Positions 1-7,419 of a stretch of DNA of 23,873 bases are shown in pieces. Origin of the DNA: a virus; IMG/VR virus record IMGVR_UViG_3300034073_001528, positions 1 to 23,873 of that record; one strand, written 5' to 3'. Each line of letters opens with the position of its first letter. Within the stretch, counting starts at the first letter, position 1. The position numbers and the translations under genes are program-made. Below the pieces are notes generated by a model. The model did not search any database and was not told the origin of the DNA. It saw nothing but the letters and a program-made list of their open reading frames with translations.

Positions 1-196
1 TGCGTCGATAGAATCGCCATGAACAGATTTCCTCCGACACTCTGGCCGCCGTAATCACGCCGCCAACTTGTTCGTCGCAGGTCGTGCAATGGTTGTCGGT
101 GTAGCCAAAGTCGATGTCGAATTCACTTGGAGCGTTGCCATTGCAGCAATCCGTGCATCCGCAGCAACATCGGCCAACGGAGAATCTATCTTTCAC
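1..196 (-). CDS. Cysteine-rich virion or tail-tip protein, cut at the window edge
   Basis: This is the N-terminal 65 residues of a gene that runs off the left edge. The GTG start overlaps the stop of the preceding gene by four bases (GTGA), the same coupling seen elsewhere in the window. The first residues read MKDRFSVGRCCCGCTDCCNG, followed by a second cluster, HCTTC. That is nine cysteines within about 50 residues, suggesting bound zinc or a disulfide-rich knob. The gene follows the tail genes in the same transcription unit, so a virion or tail-tip role is the natural inference. I do not recognise the family and the rest of the protein is not visible. Confidence 0.72.
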   Translation of the reverse strand, partial: MKDRFSVGRCCCGCTDCCNGNAPSEFDIDFGYTDNHCTTCDEQVGGVITAARVSEEICSWRFYRR

Positions 197-1167
197 GCGG
201 CACACTCCGCGCCCACGACAACCCACTTGTCCTCGTCGTGAAAATATTCGATGAACAAGTCCGAGCCGTTGGCAATGTTGCCCGCGCCTGTCATCCAGTT
301 GTAATGCACCGTCACATTGCCACGGGCTGAGTCTTGAATGTAGACGTCCGCCGATCCTGTTGAGCCATCGGTGACGGTTGTTGTTGCTCTTGCCTTGCGT
401 CGTACGGTTCGCGTTTCGCCAACGTGCAGAACGCATGATTTAACGCCAGTGCCTGTCGGCTTGTAGATGATGCGTGCCCATCCGCCGAAGTCGCCCTTAA
501 GCTGCGTATCGCCAGGAACGACCCTTGCGTGCGTGTTGTCAGCGTCAACGATGTCGACATTAGCAACGCACACGCCGCTCGTTGTCGCGTCGACGATTTC
601 ATTGTTTGCGGCGTCAGCCAGCAACACAGCGCATGGCGGATCGACACCAGCCCGAGCGATGCCATTTAGGACAATCGCGTAACGCGTCGGCGTTGCAACG
701 GATGTTGTTAGTTCGAGCACAGCCCCAGCGGATAGCGTGCTTCCGGTTGTGTTCTTGACGCGAAAGATGTCGCCAGTGATTACCTGTCTAATCCACCACC
801 GATAGCCCTTGCCAACGCAATAGACCAAATCGCAAATTACCGGCGTATTCTCAACCAGTGACGAGCCATCCCAGGTGCGAGCAACAATTGACCGCGTTCC
901 GTTGCCGGCTTGTGTTTTTGATCGCGTCCCTGCCGTTTCCGTGAAGTAGTAATCACGCAAGCGAACGACATAGGTATTGCCGTCGTTCGGATAGGTCGGA
1001 TTCGCCGAGTTCGTCGACGTGTAACCCGTCACCGTCCGCACAACGTCGGATTCCCGACGCTCGACCATTTGCTGAGCGGATATTGATTCCGACAATGCTT
1101 TCAACCGCGAATGGTCGCGTTGAATCTTGCGGATTGACTCTTCCGAAAACTGGCGAAAGTCGCTCAT
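193..1167 (-). CDS. Putative tail-tip or virion structural protein (324 aa)
   Basis: A 324-residue protein coupled to the gene before it by a TAATG overlap. The first 40 residues are charged and helical (FRQFSEESIRKIQRDHSRLK). The rest is rich in Thr, Ser, Val and Gly with alternating hydrophobic residues, as in beta-rich virion proteins. A stretch near residues 140-165 (RVKNTTGSTLSAGAVLEL) resembles small barrel modules of phage structural proteins. There is no signal peptide, membrane segment or catalytic motif. It is the third gene after the tape measure, a position usually held by tail-tip or baseplate components. The exact role is unknown. A head or tail fibre is equally possible. Confidence 0.8.
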   Translation of the reverse strand: MSDFRQFSEESIRKIQRDHSRLKALSESISAQQMVERRESDVVRTVTGYTSTNSANPTYPNDGNTYVVRLRDYYFTETAGTRSKTQAGNGTRSIVARTWDGSSLVENTPVICDLVYCVGKGYRWWIRQVITGDIFRVKNTTGSTLSAGAVLELTTSVATPTRYAIVLNGIARAGVDPPCAVLLADAANNEIVDATTSGVCVANVDIVDADNTHARVVPGDTQLKGDFGGWARIIYKPTGTGVKSCVLHVGETRTVRRKARATTTVTDGSTGSADVYIQDSARGNVTVHYNWMTGAGNIANGSDLFIEYFHDEDKWVVVGAECAA

Positions 1168-1691
1168 TAGGTCGGCTGCTCCGAGATGCCCAAGGCCACA
1201 ACCAGCCCCGCGCCCTGCGTGCCAGTGCTTCCGCTCGTCGTGATGACGATGTAGAGCACGTCCTTCGCGTCAACGCCTGTCGTCGTCACATTGGCTGCCT
1301 GCTGCGTCTGCGACGTGTCGGCCGAACTAATCTCGACCGCTGCGGACAATACGCTGGTGAGCGTAGCAGAGCCGTCAGCAGACTTCTTCAAATCGACCGT
1401 GTATTTTAAGTCGCCGCCAGTGGGCGACGTCAGCGGACGAATCCAGAGATGACTGATTGTTGCCGATCCGTAGGCCAGAAAAACGGCAACAGTTTGGCTT
1501 GCCACCGTTGTCGCCAGCGGAATCTGAAACAGGTGTTGCCCGTAATGTACGGCCTTCGTGTAGGCCAACCTATCGGCCGCGACGGCTGAAAATGTAGATG
1601 TCGTAACACTGCCAGCCGGTAGGCCCACAGTGCCACCAAAGCTAGCAACGCCTTGCACCTCAAGATCACCGCGAATTGTCGTCAGGCTCAT
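1167..1691 (-). CDS. Putative virion fibre-like protein (174 aa)
   Basis: A 174-residue protein that opens with SLTTIRGDLEVQGVASFGG. Such glycine- and threonine-rich beta repeats are common at the base of phage fibres. The body is small-residue-rich and predicted beta, with a middle segment (YTVDLKKSADGSATL) resembling phage decoration proteins. The ATG overlaps the upstream stop by four bases (ATGA), and the stop is coupled to the next gene through TAATG. No enzymatic motif, signal peptide or membrane segment is visible. A minor tail or fibre role is inferred from composition and position only. Confidence 0.78.
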   Translation of the reverse strand: MSLTTIRGDLEVQGVASFGGTVGLPAGSVTTSTFSAVAADRLAYTKAVHYGQHLFQIPLATTVASQTVAVFLAYGSATISHLWIRPLTSPTGGDLKYTVDLKKSADGSATLTSVLSAAVEISSADTSQTQQAANVTTTGVDAKDVLYIVITTSGSTGTQGAGLVVALGISEQPT

Positions 1692-2770
1692 TGTGTCACC
1701 TCGAAAGCTTGTGTCAGGAATGAAATTGCCCCGAGGGTAAACGTGTCGGGAACACGGTATTCAATCACAACCGGATCGGCTGTTGGGTCTTGGAGCGGTT
1801 GCCCGGCACCGTCGAGCAACTGCGGCGACTTGACAGGCTGCCCCAACACCGGATCAAGGATTGGCGCACGGATCGCTAGCCCGTCGAGAATGTCCGTGAA
1901 TGACACCGTTCCGCCCTTGCCGTCAGGATCGCCGGCCGCCAGTTGGCGGTTGAATCCTAGGTCGAACAGCTTAGTGTTCCAGCCTTCGGGATTGAAGCTG
2001 AATTCCGCTGTCGCTTCGCGGTAGTCGACCAGTTCACGCTGTCCGTTTCGCTCGACGGCGATCCGCTTCGTCATCACGTTCAGATCAGACAGCTTGAGCG
2101 TTCCAGCCAAGAATACGCCTGTATACCCCAGTCCGTCCTTGATCTTGATTTTCTGCGACAGGATACGGCCTACGTTTCGCAGCAGGTCGACATCGAACAC
2201 GCCGATATTGATTCGCGCATACATTCTGGCAACTGGCTTATCCTGCGTCACGGGTGGCGAGTCGATGCGATCGCCAGCCGAGTTTTGCACGCGGATCAAT
2301 TCGCCCGGCTGGAACTTTTGGACGGGATGCGTGAATCCGCTGACGTAATACGCCTTCTCGGCTGGCTCCGTCTGCGTGCCGCCCGCGAACCAAATGTACG
2401 GCCGCCAGTCCTCCGGATCTTGCGACGGATTGCCGTTGGCGTCAACCGCCTGTGCGGCCTGCGTGCTGCCGCCGCTTCCGGCTGTCGGCTGGCTGGCAAA
2501 CGTGAACGTCACTTCCCAGACGTTCGCCGATCCTGCGACATGTCGAGGAGCGCTTACCTTGGTGCATATGGCGTTCGAGTCGCTATCTCCGCCGTAGCTG
2601 TAGCTCGATTTAAGCCACGGTCCGTTGGTTCGAAAATAATTGAATATTGCCGCCGGTCCGGTTGCTGTGTTGTCTGTCTGCACGCGGTAAACGGCCGTGT
2701 ATTCCAGCGAGTCCGCTGTTGCGTCGCCAGTTGCCCCGCTCCAATGCAGCGTAACGGATGTCACCGCCAT
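1688..2770 (-). CDS. Putative distal tail or baseplate protein (360 aa), unrecognised family
   Basis: A 360-residue protein whose ATG directly abuts the TAG of the tape-measure gene. GGAG sits about nine bases upstream. The first gene after the tape measure usually encodes the distal tail protein (Dit) or a tail-tip homologue, and position is the only support for that idea. Visible features are a beta-rich N-terminal half (TLHWSGATGD, VWEVTFTFASQP) and a middle region (residues 180-250) with ARINIGVFDV and a basic stretch. A proline-rich C-terminal part names repeated DP motifs and ends with TLGAISFLTQAFEVTQ. No membrane segment or catalytic motif is seen. I do not recognise the family. Confidence 0.8.
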   Translation of the reverse strand: MAVTSVTLHWSGATGDATADSLEYTAVYRVQTDNTATGPAAIFNYFRTNGPWLKSSYSYGGDSDSNAICTKVSAPRHVAGSANVWEVTFTFASQPTAGSGGSTQAAQAVDANGNPSQDPEDWRPYIWFAGGTQTEPAEKAYYVSGFTHPVQKFQPGELIRVQNSAGDRIDSPPVTQDKPVARMYARINIGVFDVDLLRNVGRILSQKIKIKDGLGYTGVFLAGTLKLSDLNVMTKRIAVERNGQRELVDYREATAEFSFNPEGWNTKLFDLGFNRQLAAGDPDGKGGTVSFTDILDGLAIRAPILDPVLGQPVKSPQLLDGAGQPLQDPTADPVVIEYRVPDTFTLGAISFLTQAFEVTQ

Positions 2771-4480
2771 CTAGTAAAGCTCCGCTGTGCCTACGACGAG
2801 CGTAGGCTTGGTTTTGGTTGTGTCCAAAAGCTGCTGCAAGGTATCGCGCGTCTCTCGCATGATATCACGCATCTCGCGGTCGAACACGCCTTCCGCTGTT
2901 CGAACGCCACCGCCTTGGGCGGCTTGGATCTGTTGCTGAATGTTGGCCGCCTGATCTTGTCGAGCTATGGCAAGCTCCGTCGCTCGACGGGCGTCAGCCA
3001 TTGCCCGGAAACCTTCCATTGTGTTCGCGGCAGCCGCGCCTAGTCCCTGAATCTGCTCATTCAGTCCGGCCGCTTCGATGCGTGCTTGGCCAAGCTTATT
3101 GGCCGCTTCGCCAAACGCCGCGTCGAACACTTCCTGCGTAATCGCCCCGGCCGCCGCTAGGTCTTGCAGCTCTTGCACCGTGCCAGCGAACGCCGCTTCC
3201 GGCGGCGCGAATTGCTCAGCCAATTGGGCGCCGCGTTCGAGTAGTTCGCGATGGCGTTCCGCTCCCGCTGTCGCGTCAGCCCATTTGCCAGCCACTTCGG
3301 ACAGCTTGGCGGACAGGTCGGCTGAAGCTTGTGCGGCCGACTTCACCGCGTTCGCTGTCGCCGATCCAGCTTTGTCGCCCTGCTCCGCTAACGCCTTGGT
3401 TTGCTGGACAGCCTTCTCGGCTTCTGTGCTCACACCGGAAAACGCGAATTCAACGGCCGCTACGGCCCCTGCGGCCACGACTAGCGATGCCGCGAGCGTA
3501 GCCCAGCCCTGCGGCCCAGATAGAGCCTGGAACACGGCCTGTGCCATGCTCATGGCCCTGATGGCGGTGACGATGTTTTTCATTGCGGCTACAACGCGGC
3601 CAGCGTAGGTGACGGTCAGCAAGAATGACCCCGCGAACGCGATCACTTGGGCACTAGCCAACGCCGATCGGCCGTCGATGCTGCCGATCGCCGCGACCAT
3701 CGATTCCAACGCACCGACAACGCTAGACGCGGCAGGAAGCATTGCTTCGCCTAGGCTTGTGGCCAACGCTTGAACGCGTCCCTTGAGCATCTCGAATCGA
3801 CCGGCGACAGTTTGACCGCCAGCCTCGATCATGCCAGCGAATCGACCGCCCGCCGATGTCGCGTCGACCAAGGCTTGACGCACCTCGTCAAAGCTGACAG
3901 CACCCGCCGTCATACGCTCACGCACTTGAGCCATCGTTTCGCCCGTACGCTGCGCGATTTGCTGGAGTGGATTCCACCCCGCATTGACGAATTGCAGCAG
4001 ATCTTGACCGGTAAGTTTGCTGGCTGCCGCCACCTGCCCAATAACAAGCGACAACCGCGAAAACTGATCCGCGTTCCCCATCGAGACGTCGCCAAGCATC
4101 TTGGCAATCGGCACAACCTGCTGTGTCGCCACGCCGAATTGCAGCATCGTATTGGTGCCGCTAAGCAATGTTTCCAACCCGAGCGGCGACACAATATCAA
4201 ATTGCCGTAACTGGCCGAGGATCGACGACGCCTGTTGAGCGTTTCCGATCAGCACGCCGAATTGCATTTGCGTTCGTTCCAGGTTGGCTGCCAGCCCGAC
4301 GGCCCATTGAACAGCACCAGCGGCGGACAGCCCGCCGAATGCCAGCCCTGCAGCCCCAGCTACCTGCGTAGCCGTCGCACCGAATTGCTTGATGGCGGCT
4401 TGTGCCTTTGTCAGCCCCGCGTATAGCCCGCCAGCGCTCGCGGAAACGACGACAGCCAGCTTGCCTACGTTAGTCGCCAT
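2771..4480 (-). CDS. Tail tape-measure protein (569 aa)
   Basis: This protein sets tail length and acts in genome ejection from inside the tail tube. Residues 55-245 match the tape-measure N-terminal domain seen in many siphoviruses: NLERTQMQFGVLIGN near 67-80, LTGQDLLQFVNAGWNPL near 157-172, and GGQTVAGRFEMLKGRVQ near 221-237. Two hydrophobic stretches follow at about 278-295 and 325-348. The C-terminal 200 residues are Ala/Gln/Glu-rich helix, probably coiled coil. At 569 residues it is short. By the usual rule of about 1.5 angstroms per residue the tail would be roughly 85 nm (inference). The start overlaps the end of the GT reading frame by 11 bases, as expected for a gene directly after the chaperone pair. 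Confidence 0.95.
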   Translation of the reverse strand: MATNVGKLAVVVSASAGGLYAGLTKAQAAIKQFGATATQVAGAAGLAFGGLSAAGAVQWAVGLAANLERTQMQFGVLIGNAQQASSILGQLRQFDIVSPLGLETLLSGTNTMLQFGVATQQVVPIAKMLGDVSMGNADQFSRLSLVIGQVAAASKLTGQDLLQFVNAGWNPLQQIAQRTGETMAQVRERMTAGAVSFDEVRQALVDATSAGGRFAGMIEAGGQTVAGRFEMLKGRVQALATSLGEAMLPAASSVVGALESMVAAIGSIDGRSALASAQVIAFAGSFLLTVTYAGRVVAAMKNIVTAIRAMSMAQAVFQALSGPQGWATLAASLVVAAGAVAAVEFAFSGVSTEAEKAVQQTKALAEQGDKAGSATANAVKSAAQASADLSAKLSEVAGKWADATAGAERHRELLERGAQLAEQFAPPEAAFAGTVQELQDLAAAGAITQEVFDAAFGEAANKLGQARIEAAGLNEQIQGLGAAAANTMEGFRAMADARRATELAIARQDQAANIQQQIQAAQGGGVRTAEGVFDREMRDIMRETRDTLQQLLDTTKTKPTLVVGTAELY

Positions 4481-4775
4481 TCAATGCCGCCCTTCGTTCT
4501 GCTTTGGCTTTTCGCAGCTTTTCGAGCACCGCTTGCGGATCTTCTTTCGGCGGCCAGTGCGGCCACAATCCCGAGACGTTTTCGACGGCGTGAATGTGCC
4601 GCTGTGCGTACGCTTCCATCCGCATATCGGCCCTTACGTCGCCCCACGCCTCCTCAGACCAGTAACGCCGCCATCCGTCCGCCTGCGACGCGGTAAGCTC
4701 GTCAGCGAGCCTATCCGGATGGCTGTAGCCAAGGGCGAGACACAAGCGATATGCCCACTTCTCGCCCTCGGTTAG
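4470..4775 (-). CDS. Tail assembly chaperone GT extension, made by -1 frameshift from the G gene
   Basis: This frame has no convincing start of its own: its first in-frame start-like codon is a TTG without a good ribosome site. It continues the G gene after a -1 slip at A AAA AAC (4775-4781, minus strand), which sits immediately before G's TAA. The shifted reading gives LTEGEKWAYRLCLALGY and then the T domain, with GWRRYWSEEAWGD and DMRMEAYAQ, typical of phage tail assembly T-like proteins. It would add 101 residues to the 111 of G, for a fusion of about 212. In lambda-type phages G and GT bind the tape measure and recruit tube subunits, and the gene pair lies just before the tape measure as here. 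It ends inside the tape-measure start. Confidence 0.88.
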   Translation of the reverse strand, partial: LTEGEKWAYRLCLALGYSHPDRLADELTASQADGWRRYWSEEAWGDVRADMRMEAYAQRHIHAVENVSGLWPHWPPKEDPQAVLEKLRKAKAERRAALNGD

Positions 4776-5107
4776 TTTTTTGCTGCTGCCCCTGCCGAAT
4801 TGATTGTCATGGCTTCTTGACCGGCTTCCATCAGCACGTCAATCGGCCATCCGGCAAGCTCAGCCCTTCCCGCGTCGTTGTCGAGCGGTCGCGTTCCGTC
4901 CTGCTCGACAATCGACACGCTCAGCAGGTAAACGAACAAATCAACCAGCACCGGCCCCTCGATCTTGTCGTTGCCGCCAGTCTGCGCGTCGAGAATTCGC
5001 TTCGCGATTTCTAGCCCAGCCTTGCCGTCAGCCTCAACAAGCTCGAAGTCGAGCCCGCGATCCTGGTTGACGTATCGTGCCGCCTTCCGCTTCAGTTTGT
5101 AGCCCAC
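4772..5107 (-). CDS. Tail assembly chaperone G-like protein (111 aa)
   Basis: A small protein between the tail tube and tape-measure genes, the fixed position of the tail assembly chaperone. It starts at GTG, chosen because AGGAG lies seven bases upstream. The nearby ATG at 5112 is in another frame. The sequence (ARYVNQDRGLDFELVE, then VLVDLFVYLLSVSI and GWPIDVLMEAGQEAM) is mixed alpha/beta and has the size of G-like chaperones. The protein ends in AAAKN followed by TAA, and those last codons form the slippery sequence that lets some ribosomes continue into the T frame. It is not expected in the finished virion (family knowledge). Confidence 0.87.
   Translation of the reverse strand: MGYKLKRKAARYVNQDRGLDFELVEADGKAGLEIAKRILDAQTGGNDKIEGPVLVDLFVYLLSVSIVEQDGTRPLDNDAGRAELAGWPIDVLMEAGQEAMTINSAGAAAKN
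4775..4781 (-). promoter_or_regulatory. Slippery heptamer A AAA AAC for programmed -1 frameshift
   Basis: In the G frame the codons read GCA AAA AAC TAA, so the heptamer A AAA AAC fits X XXY YYZ exactly and is followed at once by the stop codon. Slipping back one base opens the frame that encodes the T domain. The same logic makes GT from G in phage lambda and relatives, although the heptamer differs (family knowledge). A stop directly after the slippery site is unusual and could tune the efficiency. Confidence 0.87.
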
Positions 5108-5128
5108 GCCATTGCTCCTAAATGACCG

Positions 5129-5521
5129 TTACGTAAACGCCGATGTCCGCTGAATAGTAACATCCCACGCGTTCGGCTGGTTGTGCTCGATCTGCGACGG
5201 TTCAACCTTGCTGACGAATCCGCTAAACGTCTGGACGGTTGGCGTCGCGTCGGTGTAGGTAATCGTCACCGTCTTGATTGCCTTCGATCCAAACAGCGTA
5301 TCGAGCGACGTTTGATCGGTGTCGTCCGGGTCGCGAAGCAGCCGGAAAGTAAATTCCGAATGCTTTTCGATTCCTGCGATGTACGTTTGCAGCGTCGCGT
5401 CCAGCGTCGTGATATCGACAAGCTCGCGGTCGCGCATTGGAGGCTTGGCGTTGACGATTAAATCGATGGTTTTCGAGTCGACGGTAACAACCGTCCCGAG
5501 TCCGATGATTGGCGTAGGCAT
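5129..5521 (-). CDS. Major tail (tube) protein (130 aa)
   Basis: Candidate tail tube subunit. The order terminator, this gene, G/GT, tape measure is the standard siphovirus tail order. Text such as PMRDRELVDITTLDATLQTYIAGIEKHSEF is typical of tube proteins, where a D-I-T-T-L-like loop follows the first strands. The C-terminal part (TVTITYTDATPTVQTFSGFVSKVEPSQIEHNQPNAWDVTIQRTSAF) is a run of beta strands ending in a conserved-looking I-Q-R strand. The start has TAGGAG upstream, where the TAG is the stop of the preceding gene. At 130 residues it is at the small end for tube proteins and carries no extra Ig-like decoration domain. Confidence 0.86.
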   Translation of the reverse strand: MPTPIIGLGTVVTVDSKTIDLIVNAKPPMRDRELVDITTLDATLQTYIAGIEKHSEFTFRLLRDPDDTDQTSLDTLFGSKAIKTVTITYTDATPTVQTFSGFVSKVEPSQIEHNQPNAWDVTIQRTSAFT

Positions 5522-5530
5522 GGCTTTCTC

Positions 5531-5935
5531 CTAGGGAATTATCTGCACACTTAATGCGGCGACATGCGCCACGTCATCGCTACTGACACTGCGGGGAATG
5601 TAATCGTCGCTGTGATCCTCGACAAAAATCCCTTTGACGGTGCTATCCGCGAACGCGCCGCGATAGTTGTTCAGCTTGTCGCGTACGGCCAACGCCAAAT
5701 CTTGGCATTGGTCCAGGTCTTCGCTAACGCATTCGATGTCGAAAAACTGCTCGTATCCCGAAGGCGATCCGCCGTCCAGCGTACGCGGTTCGTCGGTGCG
5801 TGACCGACGAAACCAAATAAACGGCACGATGGAAGATTCCGGCACGATGCCCTGATGCACCCGCGTCGACACAACGCCAGCAATGCCAGCGTCAGCCGTC
5901 AGGAATGTCCGTAGTCGTTCGGCAACGTCTGGCAT
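5531..5935 (-). CDS. Tail terminator, DUF3168-like (134 aa)
   Basis: Tail completion proteins of this type cap the finished tube and join it to the head. The N-terminus (AERLRTFLTADAGIAGVVSTRVHQGIVPESSIVPFIWFRR) has the typical pattern: short helix, a turn at G-I-A-G, R-V-[HY] strand, then P-[FY]-[IV] strand. The middle (FFDIECVSEDLDQCQDLALAVRDKLNNY) follows with the D-I-E-C strand and the long helix expected for the family. It sits directly after the gp10-like gene, coupled by TAATG, and directly before the tube gene, which is the usual place. I am fairly sure of the family from pattern and context, without a database comparison. Confidence 0.86.
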   Translation of the reverse strand: MPDVAERLRTFLTADAGIAGVVSTRVHQGIVPESSIVPFIWFRRSRTDEPRTLDGGSPSGYEQFFDIECVSEDLDQCQDLALAVRDKLNNYRGAFADSTVKGIFVEDHSDDYIPRSVSSDDVAHVAALSVQIIP

Positions 5936-6471
5936 TAGCGGGACGCCTCCAGTTCGACATTGCGGCGGAATGTTTGCGCGAACTTGGCAATCGATCCTGA
6001 CACATTCACTTGCAACGCTGGACCAACAAACGGCCTGCCTTGTACTTGCCCGGCATTCACGGCTTGCGTCTGGCCAGGCTGCAAAAACTTCTTGCCACGT
6101 TGTAACAGCACAGCATCGCGAACAGAGCCACCGCGACGGCCTACGGCTATTCGATGGCCAAGCTCGACCAAGTGGCCATAGTTGGCCGGAACCCGTTTTT
6201 TTCCGCGATAGATGCCTCGTGCGTTGCGATCAACGCCAATCACGCTGGCAATGATGCCAGTGCCATAGGTTTTCGTCCGCAGAATCAATGCCTGCCGCAA
6301 CAATCCAGAACGATCGACAAACGCCGCTGTCTTGCGTGCGGTTGATCTTACCGGACGAGCGGCGGAAACATTCGCCCGCCGCAAAATGCGACGACGAACG
6401 CTGTTCGTCAGCATGTCGAACTTGCCAATCAAAGGCTGAATGCCTTGAACATCGATTTTAAGTTGCAGCAT
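5935..6471 (-). CDS. HK97 gp10-like neck or tail-completion protein (178 aa)
   Basis: The first 60 residues (LQLKIDVQGIQPLIGKFDML, then RRRILRRANVSAARPVRSTARKTA) match the usual start of HK97 gp10-like proteins: a short strand, a helix with G-x-x-x-L, then a basic helix with A-[AR]-x-[VL]-x-x-x-A-[KR]. The motif YGHLVELGHR near residue 98 is the familiar Y-[GA]-x-x-[VI]-E-x-G strand of the family, and RPFVGPAL near 145 is the family's R-P-F-[LV]-x-P-A-L. It is longer than many relatives because of a basic insert between residues 85 and 135. It acts at the head-tail neck. It overlaps the closure gene by 14 bases. Confidence 0.9.
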   Translation of the reverse strand: MLQLKIDVQGIQPLIGKFDMLTNSVRRRILRRANVSAARPVRSTARKTAAFVDRSGLLRQALILRTKTYGTGIIASVIGVDRNARGIYRGKKRVPANYGHLVELGHRIAVGRRGGSVRDAVLLQRGKKFLQPGQTQAVNAGQVQGRPFVGPALQVNVSGSIAKFAQTFRRNVELEASR

Positions 6472-6832
6472 CGACAGCCTCCGCGCACAAAAGCTCGATC
6501 AGCCCCTTATCCTGCCCCAGGTCGTTGACGTGCCCGATATTCAGCCGTCGCGTTCCCCACTGCAAGTAATGCCTCACCGTAATCTGATCGCCACGCCGCC
6601 ACCAACCGCGCACGACGTGCGACGCCGTAGGGTAGGTTTGGCGGGCGTTGATTAGCTCGACGCCCGTCAATGTCCGTATCTCGCATGGCCAAGCGATCGT
6701 CAGACTGACATCGGCTCCCGTGATCTGTCCGCGACTATCGACGCCCGTAGCCGGCCGCTTGACGTCAACGCGTTGACGCATCGAGCCTAGCCGGGCTGTC
6801 TGCGGGATGATTCGCGGAAGTCGTGCAGCCAT
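6458..6832 (-). CDS. Phage head closure protein, gp16-like (124 aa)
   Basis: A small beta-barrel-type neck protein. The N-terminus has the hallmark [LM]-R-x-[RK]-[VI] strand (GSMRQRVDVKRP near residues 17-27), and the centre has WPCEIRTLTGVELINARQTYPTASHVVRGWWR, the usual A-x-[IV]-x-x-[LV]-x-G-x-E pattern of head closure proteins. The tail end (RRLNIGHVNDLGQDKGLIELLCAEA) is the last paired strands. In relatives this ring closes the connector before the tail docks. Its ATG is coupled to the connector stop by TAATG, and its end overlaps the gp10-like gene by 14 bases. Family and place in the operon agree, so I am confident. Confidence 0.92.
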   Translation of the reverse strand: MAARLPRIIPQTARLGSMRQRVDVKRPATGVDSRGQITGADVSLTIAWPCEIRTLTGVELINARQTYPTASHVVRGWWRRGDQITVRHYLQWGTRRLNIGHVNDLGQDKGLIELLCAEAVDAAT

Positions 6833-7416
6833 TACGGATAGCTCGGTCGTTGATAGCGTAGGATCATGCGTTCGTAAGCCATGTTTTCAGTCAGCTTTTC
6901 CAGTCCCTCACGGTCTTGGAATCGTCGAGCGATGTCAACAAGCATCATCTGCTTGAACGCTTGCGGAATCGCGGCTTGCGACGCGTAGCCAGCAACAAAC
7001 GTCACCGTTACGCTATTCGGTTCGCCTCTGGCTGATGGCCAATCCTTCAAGTAGGCAAGTTTGATTTCCGGGATCGGCTCGTTGTTGTCGAGCGCGTAAT
7101 CCGCGCTCGTGAATGTGTAGGTGTTTCCATCGTCGCCGATGTACGTGATTGACGTCACGCTTTGTACTGGCCTCACCGGTAGATAAATTTCCGGTTCGCC
7201 AGGGAAGTCGTCAAGCGTCAGCGTATGCGTCCCTGTCGCCAGTACAACGCCGCAATCATGCTCGACTTGCTCGCGTGCAGCCTGAATCAGCCGCAGCACG
7301 TGCGCATCGTGCGCGTTGTCGTCGTCGGCTAGCTCAAGATGCTTTTTCGCTTCCGCCAACGTCACCGGCTCGAAAGTCGGTGACGTTGTGCGAATAGCTC
7401 GGCGTTCGCCTTGCAT
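6832..7416 (-). CDS. Head-tail connector, phiE125 gp8 / HK97 gp6-like (194 aa)
   Basis: This adaptor protein forms the ring below the portal. The beginning (PVTLAEAKKHLELADDDNAHDAHVLRLIQAAREQVEHDCG) is the diagnostic pattern of gp6-like connectors: a helix with [LV]-x-E-A-K-x-H-L, an acidic turn with D-D, and a long helix with I-x-A-A-R-x-x-[VI]-E. The middle beta strands (LPVRPVQSVTSITYIGDDG) and the C-terminal helices (AFKQMMLVDIARRF) complete the fold of the phiE125 gp8 type, which at about 190 residues fits this length. It starts three bases after the stop of the decoration-like gene. Confidence 0.92.
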   Translation of the reverse strand: MQGERRAIRTTSPTFEPVTLAEAKKHLELADDDNAHDAHVLRLIQAAREQVEHDCGVVLATGTHTLTLDDFPGEPEIYLPVRPVQSVTSITYIGDDGNTYTFTSADYALDNNEPIPEIKLAYLKDWPSARGEPNSVTVTFVAGYASQAAIPQAFKQMMLVDIARRFQDREGLEKLTENMAYERMILRYQRPSYP

Positions 7417-7419
7417 GGC

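Noticed and set aside
2285-3043. Plus-strand frame (252 codons) across the tape-measure and tail-tip genes
   Set aside because: It spans the junction of two well-supported minus-strand genes and has no domain or ribosome site of note.
4470-4745. Separate T gene starting at TTG
   Set aside because: The slippery A AAA AAC before the G stop explains the frame better, and the TTG has no good ribosome site.
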